In this document: positions 31,115 through 43,105 of the stretch, in pieces
How the letters are laid out: each line of letters starts with the position of its first letter
Numbering within the stretch: the first letter of the stretch is position 1
From: Dugong dugon
Taxonomy: Eukaryota; Chordata; Mammalia; Sirenia; Dugongidae
Length of the DNA stretch: 64,000 bases
Assembly (NCBI GenBank): GCA_030035585.1
Contig: CM057482.1
Location: 44,249,501 to 44,313,500 of the forward strand
Direction of reading: 5' to 3'
Notes under the pieces: model-generated
What the model saw: the letters and a program-made list of their open reading frames with translations, nothing else
Told to the model about the DNA's origin: nothing
Databases searched by the model: none
Position numbers and translations under genes: made by a program

Positions 31115-31675
31115 ACTATAACGACATCAGTCAGAAAAAAAAAAAAAAGGAAATAATTTTATTTTTAAAAAGTCCTTTGAAATACAACTGGAGTGGTTTT
31201 CTAAGAGAAGAAGAAGCTCACGCATTTATTCCTAGTTGATTTATATAATCGTCTCAACAACTTGCAAAGCCAGTTTCTTTCTTTCAGGCTTGTAACATCT
31301 ATCTACCAATACCTGTTAACTTTTCAACTAAAAACATTATTCTTTACACTATATGGTTTATAGGAAGAAAATCCTCAAATGTTTTCACACTTCGATCTCT
31401 CTTATGGATTGCCAAGTAGCCAGGTTTGTGCTGTAAGGCCCTACAATCTAAGAAAAGTTTTTGCCAAGCTAAGGTTCCACTTACTTGCCAAAAGAGTGTT
31501 CTCAACTGACCTAAGGCCTGTCTGAAAGGAGGCAAAATAGCCCGTCCCACTTGTATATTAAATATCCAAAGAGAGGTAAAAATTTGAGGTAGCGTGCATG
31601 ACAGCATTATCGTCTTAAAATAGAAAGACTGAAACACATTTTTTAATTTTTTTTTTTTTTTATGTTTTGCAAGAA
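31115..31675. other. Unique non-coding DNA
   Basis: No named repeat. A 120-codon minus-strand frame (31344-31706) crosses a T run and enters the next SINE fragment, so it is not credible as a gene. Confidence 0.45.
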
Positions 31676-31736
31676 ACCAAAACCAAACCAAACCCATTGT
31701 AGTCAAATTGATTCTGACTCATAGCGACCCTATAGG
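31676..31736 (-). mobile_element. AfroSINE tail fragment
   Basis: Only the tail remains: ACCAAACCAAACCCATTGTA then GATTCTGACTCATAGCGACC on the plus strand. 5'-truncated. Confidence 0.7.
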
Positions 31737-32541
31737 CCTTTCATTATTTCTTTTGATTATTTTAGGTTTGCATTGTGGCAGGGGAAAGTCAGCTTGGAGC
31801 TAAGCAAAGAGAAAACAAGACACATACCCAAAGGTTTTAAAATAGGAGGCAACAGAGAGCAACAGTAATAAGGAAAAGGTGTCAAAAAACTTTTAAGACA
31901 GTGTCGGCATTGAGGAGATAAATTAACAAGGTTGGTTCCATGGAGGAGGTGACCTTCTCCCAGGCATCCTCCACCACCAACTTCTATGGCATTTTCAAAA
32001 CTACCCTGATCCAAGGCATGAAAAAAATTGTTCTAAATAAAGATATTTACTCAGGCAATAAACATTAGCTGTCATTGTAAAGCATTTGATAGCATCAAGC
32101 AATGACAAAGAATTTTGATCAATGCAGATATGTACACACATATACAAATTTATAAAGCCTTAACCAAGCTAAGAAGCTGCTGTTGGCATTTTTTCCCTCA
32201 GGTTATTTCTCCTTAGGGACCTGAGGACATGCTCACTCAGGGGCTCAGCAGTTGGTGGGAAGGCACAAATCCTCCCCCTACCAGGCTGCAAAGCCCTGTG
32301 ACCTGGTGAGGACTGTGACAGGTCTCTGATCTGTGGACCTCAGAGCTGCCCCCACCAGGCCACGTCTGGGCAGTGGGAAACACGCTTACACCCAACTTTA
32401 ACTGCACTAAAGGCTCCTGAGGAACAAACACAGACATGCCCCTGAGGCTGGCAGCTATTTCACTATGAAGGCCTGGGAGGAGGATCTCAGGCCCCCAGCC
32501 AGACTCAGAAGGCTGCACACATCCATCTCCACTTGCACCTT
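31737..32541. other. Unique DNA, GC-richer toward the end
   Basis: No repeat is recognised. The part at 32237-32518 is GC-richer and holds a 93-codon minus-strand frame without known homology. Confidence 0.4.
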
Positions 32542-32711
32542 AAAAAAAAAAAAAAAAAACCCCATTGCAGTCAAGTTGATTTCAAATCACAGTGACCCTA
32601 GAGGACAGAGTAGAACTGTCCCATAAGGTTTCCAAGGAGTGACTGGTGGATTTGAACTGCTGACTTTTACTTAGCAGTAGAGTTCTCAACCACTGTGCCA
32701 CCAGGGCTCCG
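32542..32711 (-). mobile_element. AfroSINE, short subfamily
   Basis: Antisense copy: an 18-A run, CCATTGCAGTCAAGTTGATT, GGTTTCCAAGGAGTGACTGG and CACCAGGGCTCC. It is the last interspersed repeat before the 7.5-kb repeat-free island. Confidence 0.88.
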
Positions 32712-33189
32712 AAGCTCCTAAAAAGAAGTTTTTGCAAAGTCCTCTGTTATTATCATTATTATTGTTATTAGTTCTCTATTACCTCCAATTATCACATTTC
32801 AAGAGCATTAGAATTAAAAGCAAAACAACATATGGAGTGAGACTTTGTGGAATTTTCAACCCATCTAAAGGAGCACACGACAAGAATTTACCAAAGAGCC
32901 TTATCCCTTAGATTTCCCAGGTTTTTGTAGTGAAGTTTTTCAAATAACTTAATATGAGCAAGGTAATGTAGTTTGGGATCAGGAGAACAAATCAGGCATA
33001 ATTGTCCTTCAAATACGACGAGTTCAAGGAAAAAAGGCTTTGAAGACTTGCCGCAGGGAGCACGTGGGGGGAGGAGAGGAGTAGGCTCTCCCCCTCCCAG
33101 GCGGCTCCCTCAAACACCAGTGCTGTCCTCAAGAGCCCTCTCCTGTCCCCCTTCAGCCCCCACTCGGCTGCCTCCCTCCCCCTCATCCC

Positions 33190-33370
33190 ATGAATGAAAA
33201 CAGATTGCTTTCAGCGACAATACCACTGGGCTGGGGATTGACCTGCCCGATACAGTGACACTGTGTGGCTTGAATTTTTACATACAGCTGCGTTAAGCAA
33301 TTTTCATGTAAATTTCTAGGTAAATCAGCCTGCAGTTGGTCTATTACATGGACACATACACAGAAACCAT
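33190..33370. promoter_or_regulatory. Possible conserved non-coding element
   Basis: Complex, repeat-free sequence containing CAGCTGCGTTAAGCAATTTT and TCATGTAAATTTCTAGG, with octamer-like ATGTAAAT and E-box CAGCTG words. Called on texture and site content only. Confidence 0.25.
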
Positions 33371-34089
33371 TAAGTATGACAGATTAGAAGTTGCCCTTGT
33401 TCCTTCCTATGCTTTTCCCTGTACCTTGGACAATATATGAATTTAAAAAAAAAAAGGCAGGAGGAAATGGCCAAGCACCCCAAATAAGCAGGGCGCTCAT
33501 CTTTGCCTGTACATCCTCAAGACATGGATGCAGTGAAATCAGAAAGGAACTCTGAAAAGAAAGAAAACTTGGTATAAAAAAGTCAACCCCCAAATGAGCA
33601 GAGAGAGCCAGGTAATTCTCTCCCTGTCGGGGAATGACTTGGTCATCCCTACTCCCCCACCCCCACCCCCACCCTGCCCCACCACCTCTCCAAAGCAAAG
33701 GATGCAAATAAACAGCCACCACAGCCCCCAGGGGCCCCTCTACTCCCATCGGTGTAGGCTGACTGGTTCAATTAGCTCACAGCAGGTGGAGAAGTTTCTA
33801 GGGTCAGAGGAGCAAATCAGTTCTTCTGAAGCACCTTTCCCTGGGAGCTGGGAGCCACCATTCCCCCTCTGCCCAGCCAGCAACAGGAGTCTGGAGGCTG
33901 ACCAGCCATCTGGGCGCTGCATTGAAACGTGTTCCTGCCTAAAAGACACACATTTCGTGAACATGTTCTTTTAAGGCTACCGCATCCCCGGAGCACAAAG
34001 GGAAAGATGTAACCAAAACCTAGCCCAGGGTGTTTGTTTACGCAGTCTTTAAATAATTCATCTTTATCCCTATTGAGTCCGTCACAGTA

Positions 34090-34620
34090 TGTCAAAAAAT
34101 AAACGTGTTGCCTTGGCCTATTGTTTGCAGCTCAGGATTGTCAAGCGAGAAGAAAATATTACAGAGACAGAGGGAGATACACGCAGGACTGTGACCTTTC
34201 ACTGCACTACCTATAACCAATCTCATCAAATTAAAGCACTGTATATTTTCCTTAATAATCTCTGATTAGGCTGGGGCTATGAGTGGACATGAACGCCCGC
34301 CATTGCTATGCAGCGGGATGTCTGCTTAGCACCAGCAAAGCGTTTGGGAATAAGTGAGCAAAATGCTTTAATTTGATAGGGTTAGAATCCTGCAGGCTCT
34401 GGGGTGAAAGGTCCCCAACAGCTCCGCTCACACTGAATATGCAGAAATAAAAAAGTAAATTGCTTACATCTGCTGCAGGCGGCAAGGAAAATGATCTGAT
34501 TGGATGGGCCGAGGGCTCTTCATCTCTTTTGGGTTAGAGAGAGGGTTTCAGAGCATCAAAAGCTTGTAATTGGAGTAATTCTGAATTAATGGACACACAC
34601 ACACACAACATTTTGAGGCA
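34090..34620. promoter_or_regulatory. Candidate developmental enhancer (homeodomain sites)
   Basis: The block contains closely spaced homeodomain cores: TAATTGGAGTAATT at 34567-34580, GAATTAATGG at 34583-34592, TTTAATTTGATAGG near 34369 and CTGATTAGG near 34262, together with AATGATCTGATTGGATGGGC near 34490 and an AATATGCAGAAATAAA word. It is free of repeats and of low complexity until the (AC)7 at its right end. The target gene is not visible in this window. Confidence 0.4.
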
Positions 34621-36039
34621 GCTGTTTGCAGAAGCCTGCCTGTTTAGGAATGCTTACAGATTACAAAGATGCAACTTTAACAATAGTCTCTTCCCCTTCA
34701 AATGAATCTCCAGTATGGATTTGAATTTGACAGCAGGTAACAAGCACAACATTCTTATCTGGTTCGTCCTTCTGCCACGAAACCTGGGAGCTATCAGACC
34801 TACACATCTACTTGCCCACTTTGTACGTTTTCCTGAAATGCATGTGCGCTCCAGCTCTCCTTCACGCTTAAAGAGATGATTTGGAAGGGTTTTGCTGAGA
34901 TTCCTAGAAGCTGACATAGAATGCTCAGGTTTTGCCTCGCTGTGTGCTGTGGGATTTCATCTGTGTATTTGATCAATAAGAATCAAAGGCAGAACGCAAG
35001 GTCTGCAGGGCACAAGCTGGTTCAGTTCCACGCAGGATGTCAGCAGGCAGCCTGCAGTGTCACCTTGGTGTGCTCACTGGCGATTCGGGACCCGCTTCAC
35101 TGATCCCATTAGGCCTGGCTTGATCTGCTGCTTTGTCTGCTGTTTTATTCCAAGTAGGCCGAGGGTGCATATTCACTTTGTTTACATTTTATTTTATTGT
35201 ATTTATTAACGGACACCAGCTTGCAGATCTACCTAGCATTGCCTTGCACTGTGTCAGCAGGCTCCTGTCAGGCAATGAGAGTAACGGTGGCCTCCTGTAG
35301 TGGAGAGTAAGCCCCCCAAGGAGGAAGATTTACTGAAACTGAACTGACCCAGGGACTGCATCCTGCAAGGCAAACTTTCAAGAGCGATTTCTCAGCCAGG
35401 CATTGATCTGGGAAGGCAGCCTTGGCCAGACACCACTGAAGCTGAGCCCCAGGTTCCCGAATGCTCTTGGATGCATTTGCTCATAGGGACAGCTCCGGGC
35501 TTCTCTGATATTTTAGTAGCAAATGAGGCTGATGTCCAAATTTAAAAAAAAAGTTTTTTTTTTTTTTTGTACTCTTATTACTGCCCAAGGCTCTTGAAAA
35601 TCATCTGACTAGCCTATTTTGTTTCTGCAAGCATCAGGTTGATAGATTTTATAATACTCTAAATCAGCTGAAAAATACTATGGATCCTAAATTTCACAAA
35701 TACAATGAAATTTATATACAGTTTATCTGTAAATTTATATCTATCTATATATATACATACACATATATTTTTAATAGGGGCAAATCAGTAAGATTAAACA
35801 CCAAGCTGCACAAAAGGAGTCTGAGTCCATCTCCAGCAAACTCCGTGACACACGGAGACAATGAGGCTTTTTAATTTCTCGGTTTAGGCAGGATTGCCCA
35901 AGGTTGGCTATGGTGACACTGTGACCTGCTTTCTCTTAGGATGCACTCTGAGCAAAAGTCCTTTCCCCAGTAAGGTGCTGCCTCTACCAAATGCCTGGTC
36001 TTTGGTCTCTATCATCCTGAAATCTCCTTTGTCTGCCGG

Positions 36040-36640
36040 GGCGCCTGCCACAGTCTATTGGAAGGTATTTGTCAACAATTATATGTCTATTAAGGAGTAA
36101 TCAATCAGTGCAGGCCCAAACAGCCAGCCCTCCAGGGTCCAGCTATTGATAGGAAACTGCCAATATCCCATCCAGTCCTTTTTGCAACAAAACAGTCACC
36201 TCGCTCAAATCATTGTCTGCGGAAACATCGAAGGCCTGTTGTAGTCCCTGAGTGACTTCTCCACTTTTCTAAACTAATAGTTTGAATGAGCAAATGCCTT
36301 TTAAAACAATCTAACTCAAGGATACTTATTAAAATGTGATTTAAACTGGGTGGAGGGTAGATATTTACTACAATTAAGAATGTAATGGAAAGATTGTGCA
36401 TGTACGTGGATGCAATTACTCCGGAAAATTGTCAAACTGGAAGACAATTAATAAAGGATACTTTAAATTAGCTTGACTGTAATTAGTCTCTATAAATACT
36501 TTCCATTCTACCAACACGAAGTTTAGCGTTATTTACCCAATTTAGGACAAAAGGTTGTGGTATCAGCCAATATATTTTCATGCATATTCAATTTACAAAT
36601 CATACTGCCGATTTTGTAATTATTATCATAAAGGGCTTAT
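36040..36640. promoter_or_regulatory. Candidate conserved non-coding element
   Basis: Repeat-free block rich in AT-hook/homeodomain and PBX/MEIS-like words: GAGTAATCAATCAGTG near 36094, GCTATTGATAGG near 36142, GACTGTAATTAGTCTC near 36475, ACAATTAATAAAGG near 36445. Located in the centre of the island. Function is inferred. Confidence 0.35.
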
Positions 36641-37963
36641 CTTTTCTTGAAAGAAGAAATACTGGGAGTTCCGTGTGAAGGTTTCAAACTAAAGCCCCCC
36701 AGCAAAAACCACGATGTGGGGTGGGGGAGCGGGAAAGAAAAGAAACCATAAATAAGGCTGCATCCTTTGAACTGGCTACCCTCCTGCATCAGAGAATACA
36801 TGGGCTGTCCTACAACAAAAGACAGCATCAAACTCACTCCACAAAGGCCTGAGACACCCCACAATATTTAAACAGCTGTAATACTTCTAGTCTCTGCGCT
36901 GTGTAAGATGCCCTTTTAAGATCTGATACAGACAAGGTTTGCTACATTTACAAGAACAAACATGTTACCCTTTCATTCAAACGTTTTCCTGTGATTCTCT
37001 GACTCCTCACTCAGATGGAGAAATACATGCCAGACAGGTGTCAAGGCCCAGCGTTAGGTAACACGCAAATAAATTTGGAAGTAATGCGTGATTAGACTTG
37101 TCCCTGTAATTGAGCCTTCTTTCATTCTCCTGCATCTCTTTTCACTAACAGCAAATAATTCAGATATTGGGATAGAGCAAGGAAAAGTCAAAATGAAACC
37201 CGAATGTCCAGAAGAAATTTTATGGGTTGGCGTAATCATATAAAACAAAAATCCAAAGTACTGAAACCAACTGAGATATCTCAGGGCTCACGCAGAGAAG
37301 AGATTCTGCCCGTTCCATTTTTTCTCTTCAGAGTCAAAACAGTAGATCAGAGGTGCACACTAATCAAATTACTTATCTCCAGTCTAAAGAGCATCCCCCA
37401 TAACCCGGGAGCCCTGGAATCCTTTTTGCATTTTATGACCAGAAAATAATGGCTTCTCATGCATATTTAGTTTTACAGGTGCTGTTGATGGTGAAATCCA
37501 CTTATAGATATTCAAATCTAATCTGCCATACAGATTTAAAGTAGACTTGTGGTTCATTTTAGATGTTCGTGCAGGGAAAATTACAGATGGCCTTAACAAA
37601 ATGTTCTAAGAGCATAAATAGTGTCAGGAACCCACATTACAAAGGGTGCCTGAGTGGTCACTTCCACGGCAGACAGTCAACATCTCAAAGGGTGGCTGAT
37701 ATCCTTTTTAGAAAGCTCGATTATGTGTGTTTACAAAATAAACAATGCATGCAAGTTCATGATTGTCATCATTAATAATATGCATTATAGCAAGTCATTA
37801 AATAAATATACGTGCAAGAGATGTCTGCCAGACCCATCATGCCTTGTTCCCCTACATCAGGGAAAGGCATTGTCTTTGTTGTGTTAAAAAAAGAAAGAAA
37901 AAAAACCACTTCTTATGAAACAGGAGCAGTAACAAAAAGAAATCATTATTTAAAATTACTCAC

Positions 37964-38066
37964 CAATGTTCAGCTGCTTGGGTTTTAAATCAGATAAGCC
38001 ATGAAGTTCAGGCTTAGGGTGAGAACTTGGTCTCATTACATTAAGATTGCAAGGCATAGCCACAAA
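37964..38066 (-). other. Candidate 103-nt exon with consensus splice sites
   Basis: On the minus strand a TTATATTCCCAG acceptor ends at 38067 and a GTGAGTAA donor begins at 37963. The 103 nt between them are open in one frame only (34 codons, containing NVMRPSSHPKPELHG and LKPKQLNI) and have stops in the other two. The protein is not recognised. An open stretch this short is common by chance, so the call rests on the splice-site pair and on the repeat-free setting. Confidence 0.25.
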
Positions 38067-40230
38067 CTGGGAATATAAGATCTCTCAATGCTTCAATAAT
38101 TAACTATCTCTCATAGGAAAAAACAAACAAATAACCAACAATAACATGATAGAAATGAACACGTTGTATTGTGTGGAATGCTTCTATCATGATCCTCCCC
38201 TACAATTTTTATTTTATGAACGTGAGAGTATTTGCTCACCAACAAATTCTCTCACATTACAGTATGGTTTTTAGAAGGGGATAACTTATCTTTAATGTTC
38301 CAACTGAACAATCTAGAAATCTGTGTACAACTACACAGAACTCTTAGGAAGAATTTTCTGGTTGAAGCAAGTATCTTTTTAAAGTACACATTTAAAAAAA
38401 ATGTGTATTTTTTCAGGCTTTCATTAAATAATACTCAATTTAAACATAAAAAGAAAGCAAGAAAAATGTATGGCTCTTGCTCTAAAAAAAAGTATATTTA
38501 AAAAGTATTACTTTAAAATGATAATCTAATTGGTGAAGAATTATATATTTAAAAAACTAATGCCTCTGTAGTATTATAATTTACAGAAAGAGCCTAAATT
38601 TTACTTTGTTAATTTTTTTCACACAAGCAGAAATATTAAAGCAGGAAAAACATGCAGCATATTATTTATATATAAACATTATATCTACAAATATAGGAGG
38701 AATGTATATCTTATAAGAAAAGAACATTACCGTTATTTGGTAAAATAAAGGAGAACATTTTGAAGATTTTCTCCTTTAAACAGGAGATACAAAGTCTTCA
38801 TAAGGACCATTAAGTCTGATTATTTTATTGGCCAAAGAGGAAATGCTTTGACAGTCGTAGGTATAAGAGCGTGTTACTTTCTTTTTATATAGGGCCTTTC
38901 GTTGAGACTGTTATAACAAAACTTTTCATTCCTTTATTCCATAAATCATGGCCGAATGTCGGTCCACAGGATAGCAAATGTGTTGGTAGCTAGGCTGAGA
39001 CTCAAAATCCAGGGACCTGATGAAGGTCACACACCGTCTTTCTGTGATGGAGAACTGATCTCCCAGCTTCCCTTTACCCCATTCAGGAGTACAAGTCTGC
39101 TCTTGTTTCCCATCAATGAAAATAAAATCGAGAGACAAAAAGAGAGAGCAAGGAAATAAAAGAGAAAGAACATGCATGAGAGTGGACTGGACAAGAAGTA
39201 TGTGCAGAAATTAATTTTTTGCTTGGCTTTTGCCTAGAAAAAGAATCTTAGAAAATGCCTGACTAAGACTCTATCAGGAGCATCTATACTTTGGAATTGG
39301 CTCTCACAGGCTTGGAGAATCCCAGAATGTCAGCAAATTAAAACAGTTTGTCTCCCTAGAAACCCTAAGCACATTTCACTGCTTAGAATTGAAAAGGAAT
39401 AAGGGAACCTACGCGTGCATTTGTGACTAACTGCCCTCTTCCTACAACTTTTACAACCAGCGCAGAATATGTAACACTGAAGTGTAGCCTAGATAGCCTG
39501 CTCAGAATGATAGTGAGATGGCAAAAAGGTGTTGCTATGGTAGATACATGTTAGCCTGCCATGCAGGAACGGCATGATATGCTCTTTGATAAAATAAAAC
39601 AAAATAAAATAAAAAAGGGGAGCATTATCTTCCTCTTTCCAAATTAAAGACTACCTTGGATTATTTTCCACATATTTTGGACATATATCCATTTCATAAA
39701 AATAAGCACAGATGCCCATATTTCTGTAGGCTTGAACATCTAAAAATACAGGCCCCCTTCGCTATTAAAAAGTTCCCAAAGGAATTCAAAGAGGAAGTAA
39801 ATTTTGTATAGATGAAAATCTCCAAGCTGAGTATTCCCTAACAAAATTTATTTTAAAAAAATACTAGAAAAACTGCTCCGATTCAGTGCATTTCTGAAGA
39901 ATACGTATGTTTATAAAACATTCATAAACATTTAAGTTCAAAAATACTCTTGTATAAGGAAGGAAATAAGATTTTTCAAGAAATTGCTTTCGGAGAAGCA
40001 TTTTCTATCTAATTTGGTTATGTATTTTTTTAAAAACTTTACAAGAAATTAGGATACAATTTAAATTTTTGAACTATTTTACAATAAATCAGATCTTTCA
40101 CTGACACACCAATCATCCTGAAGTGTGCACACGCACACTTCCTCCCATGAATTTTTCGACACCGATAAAGAAACACTAAGGTAGCACATGCATGTAAAAT
40201 AAAAGTATTTGCTGATCATTCTTGTCCATT

Positions 40231-40428
40231 CAAGGAGCCCTGGTGGCACAGTGCTCAGCTGCTAACCACAAGGCCAGTAGTTTGAACCCACCAGCCACTT
40301 CGCGGAAGAAAGACGTGGCAGTCTGTAAAGATTTACAACCTTGGAAAACCTATGGGGCACTTAGACCCTGTCCTACAGGGTCACTAGGAGTCAGAATCGA
40401 CTTTATGGCAGTGGGTTTGGTTTTTTGT
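40231..40428 (+). mobile_element. AfroSINE, long subfamily, clean TSD
   Basis: Sense copy with GGAGCCCTGGTGGCACAGTG, CTGTAAAGATTTACAACCTT and GAATCGACTTTATGGCAGTG. The 12-bp target duplication TTCTTGTCCATT is intact at 40219-40230 and 40429-40440. It marks the right boundary of the repeat-free island. Confidence 0.95.
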
Positions 40429-40440
40429 TTCTTGTCCATT

Positions 40441-40964
40441 TAATTAGAAAGTATTATTTCCTGTTTTTTTCAAATCAGCGATTTCTTTCTGAACAATGGA
40501 TGAGGACATACCTTCAAATAATAATTAGAAAAAATCATCTACTTCCAGTATGTTTAAGGGTGAAATTCCAGATGCTTCTGGCAAAATCCATGGTATCCTA
40601 CCGCCATCTACTGACCATTGTTCGAATGTTATGATTTAAAGAGACAGGTTTAAATTTATAGAATTAAAGAACTTCAGAAGCAAAATCCTTTGCAAGCTCT
40701 ACTGGAACAACTCATCAAAATTGTGGTGATTCCAAATGTTTGAAAATACTTCTTTAATCTTAGATGAACTCTATCTCCCTATAACTGCCACATCTGGGGC
40801 CTTGCTTTGCCCTCCGCTACGATGGAAGTCAATTCTCTCTTTAACCCTTGGGAAGTCTGAGGGCAGGACTCAGGTCCTCTTTCCCTCTCACCACCCAGCC
40901 CAACACACATGCAGACAAGCACTCTCTTCTTCTGCAAGATACTACTTATTACTGCTACTACTAC
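40441..40964. other. Unique non-coding DNA
   Basis: No gene or repeat is recognised between two AfroSINEs. Confidence 0.45.
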
Positions 40965-41116
40965 ACGTTGCCGTTAGGTCGATTCTGACTCATAGAGACC
41001 CTGTAGGACAGAGTAGAACTGCCCCCATAGGGTTTCTGAGGAGCAGCTGGGGGATTTGAACTGCTGACCTTTTGGTTAACAGCCGAGCTCTTAACCACTG
41101 TGCTACCAGGGCCCCT
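40965..41116 (-). mobile_element. AfroSINE, short subfamily
   Basis: Antisense copy with CGTTGCCGTTAGGTCGATTC tail, GGGTTTCTGAGGAGCAGCTG and CTACCAGGGCCCC head. Confidence 0.87.
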
Positions 41117-42131
41117 CTCCAAAATACACAGCCTTTATCTATTTATCCACTTCATATCTGACATAACTTCAAGTCCTCTTACAAGTCAGAAGACTGTTCT
41201 CCAAACATACTTACCTTCACTTCCATGCCTCTTTAAATGCTGAATCTGAAAGAAAACACTGCAAAATAGATTGATCACCTCCCTTGCCCTACACACTTTA
41301 CCTTGGCTAATGTAACCAAAGGTCAGGATGGATATTTAGGCAGCCACAAATACCACATAAGGGTTTGCACTCAAGAAACCTCCCAGATCTTTTCCCATCT
41401 GTGCTGCTTGCTGCTAAGCTATGTCTCCCTCCCAAGAGACTTACACAGTTGTGTTCCGAAACTAAATATCCTTACATTTGGTCACATTCTTATTAGAGAT
41501 GGTCTGTGCTTGCAGTCTATCAAAGCATTTTTGAATCCTAATTCTACTATCTTTTCCAATTTTGTAGTGTTCATGTATTCATTATTTATTTAGCATACCA
41601 TCAAATACACACCTCCAAACCACAAATTTCTATATTTCTATAGACTTCCTCCAGTTTGACCAGGTGCCTCATGGGAAAGTTCCAGAGCTGTCAGTTAAGT
41701 GTCTAGCACATACAACCTCAACGAATGATAGTTATTATTATGATTATCACTAATAGAAATAATTAGTACAAGTGCATAATACAAACAGAATCTAGGCCAT
41801 AAATTGACATCATTCTAATATCTGTTATGGTATTAAAATCATGCAACCACTTACAAGTCCCAACTTGAAGCTCATCTTCTTTGTCCATGACCTTCACAAT
41901 TCCTCATAAACTGGCAAAGGATTGATCATCTCCAGAAGGATCCTCAGCTCTTATGGGGTAAACGACCTTAGCGAAAAGCCTCAGTGCTTTTGGACAATTG
42001 GGAACCCTCTTGCAGAACACCACTTCTTTTCTCATGTTGACTTCCAACTTGCTGCTAACATTCATTCTTCCTATTTGGGAGAAAACATCATCCTACATTA
42101 AAGAGAAGTTGAAAGCAAAAGAGAAGGTGTT
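41117..42131. other. Unique DNA with a MIR remnant
   Basis: Mostly unassigned. The part at about 41690-41750 (TAAGTGTCTAGCACATACAA, then GAATGATAGTTATTATTATG) looks like the 3' end of a MIR. The region 41850-42130 reads on the minus strand like degraded coding sequence in places (MDKEDELQVGT), but no parent gene is recognised. Confidence 0.4.
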
Positions 42132-42478
42132 ACAGATTGAATTGTGTACCCCACCCCCACCCTATCCGTGTAGGGTGCGCCCTAAACCTAATCACTTGTG
42201 AGTTATAAGAAGCATCATAGACACAGAAACGAAGAAGTACACACTGGAGAAGAACATGATTTATCTGATGATGATGAAAGCAAATGAATCTACAAAACCA
42301 GGAACCCCAAGAATTGCAGGCTATTGGAAGCTGAAATAGACAAAGAAGTACCTCCCCCTTAAGCCTCACACTGAATTTGGACTTCCAGCTTCCTGAACTG
42401 TGAGAAAATAAATCTCTGTATTTTAGAGCCATTCGCTGCTGGTATTTTTGTTATAGCAGCATTAAGAAACGAAGGTGG
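42132..42478 (+). mobile_element. MaLR/MLT1-type solo LTR
   Basis: TGTTACAGATTGAATTGTGT at the start, TTGGACTTCCAGCTTCCTGA, then ACTGTGAGAAAATAAATCTC (AATAAA signal) and TTTTTGTTATAGCAGCATTA near the end. Shorter than the copy at 24731, with an internal deletion. No retroviral genes attached. Confidence 0.7.
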
Positions 42479-43094
42479 AAGGGGAGGAAACTCCACCTTC
42501 TCCCTTTGGTCTGTGTTTGTTAGTGGAGCCCACCTGTGCTGAGCCAGGGTTGCCTGCCTACGGCTCCTTGTGCCCCTCGGAATGCGAATCTTGAGTCAGC
42601 TGGCAACCTGCGTGCACACAGTTTCCAGTGTACATGCCCTGCTTTCTGTGCTTGGGAAGAGCCAGAGTGGCTACATTTTGGCCAGGATTGTTCAAGTTTA
42701 ATAGAATCCTGTATGTATTGGGGTCTAATAACCCACTTTTTAATTCCTAAAATTTGGGCGGAAATACATTCCTTTAACTTAATTCAGAGTAGCTCATAAA
42801 GAACATATTGAGGAAGGTGTTAAAGTCTCTCCCTTCCTACCAGAAAAAAAAAAAAAATCAAATCATTCACTGGAATCTTACTCTAATACAGTCTAAAAAT
42901 GAATCCTAGTTGTTAAATGTCAAAAACAATAAATTTGAAAAAACAAAATTGTACTGTGAAACCTGAAATGTGACCTACTGAGTAAAACAACCCTCTTCTC
43001 CTGTGACAAACCATCTAAAATTTTCAATTTCTTGTCAAATTGTAGACTCTGGAATACCAAATTTTTAAGAACAAGTTATAAAATATGAGAGAAA
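42479..43094. other. Unique non-coding DNA
   Basis: No gene or repeat is recognised. An 87-codon frame at 42536-42799 has no known homology. Confidence 0.4.
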
Positions 43095-43105
43095 CAGAAG
43101 CCAAA

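Larger units (their letters stand above)
32712..40230. other. Repeat-free island (candidate regulatory domain)
   Basis: I find no AfroSINE, RTE, L1, L2, LTR or MIR copy in about 7.5 kb, whereas the rest of the window carries a SINE or RTE copy every 1-2 kb on average. Only short A/T runs, an (AC)7 at 34593-34606 and T runs are present. Texture varies between GC-balanced blocks (33050-33300, 33590-33980, 34240-34560, 35160-35520) and AT-rich ones. Such islands often hold dense developmental enhancers, but that is inference: no conservation data were available. Confidence 0.55.

Noticed and set aside
33040..33200. CpG island or promoter in the GC-rich stretch
   Set aside because: GC-rich but with few CpG dinucleotides and mostly CCC/GGG runs; no initiator context was convincing.
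33594..33974. 126-codon frame in the GC-balanced part of the island
   Set aside because: Proline run comes from a CCCCCAC tract, both strands are open over the same bases, and no family is recognised.
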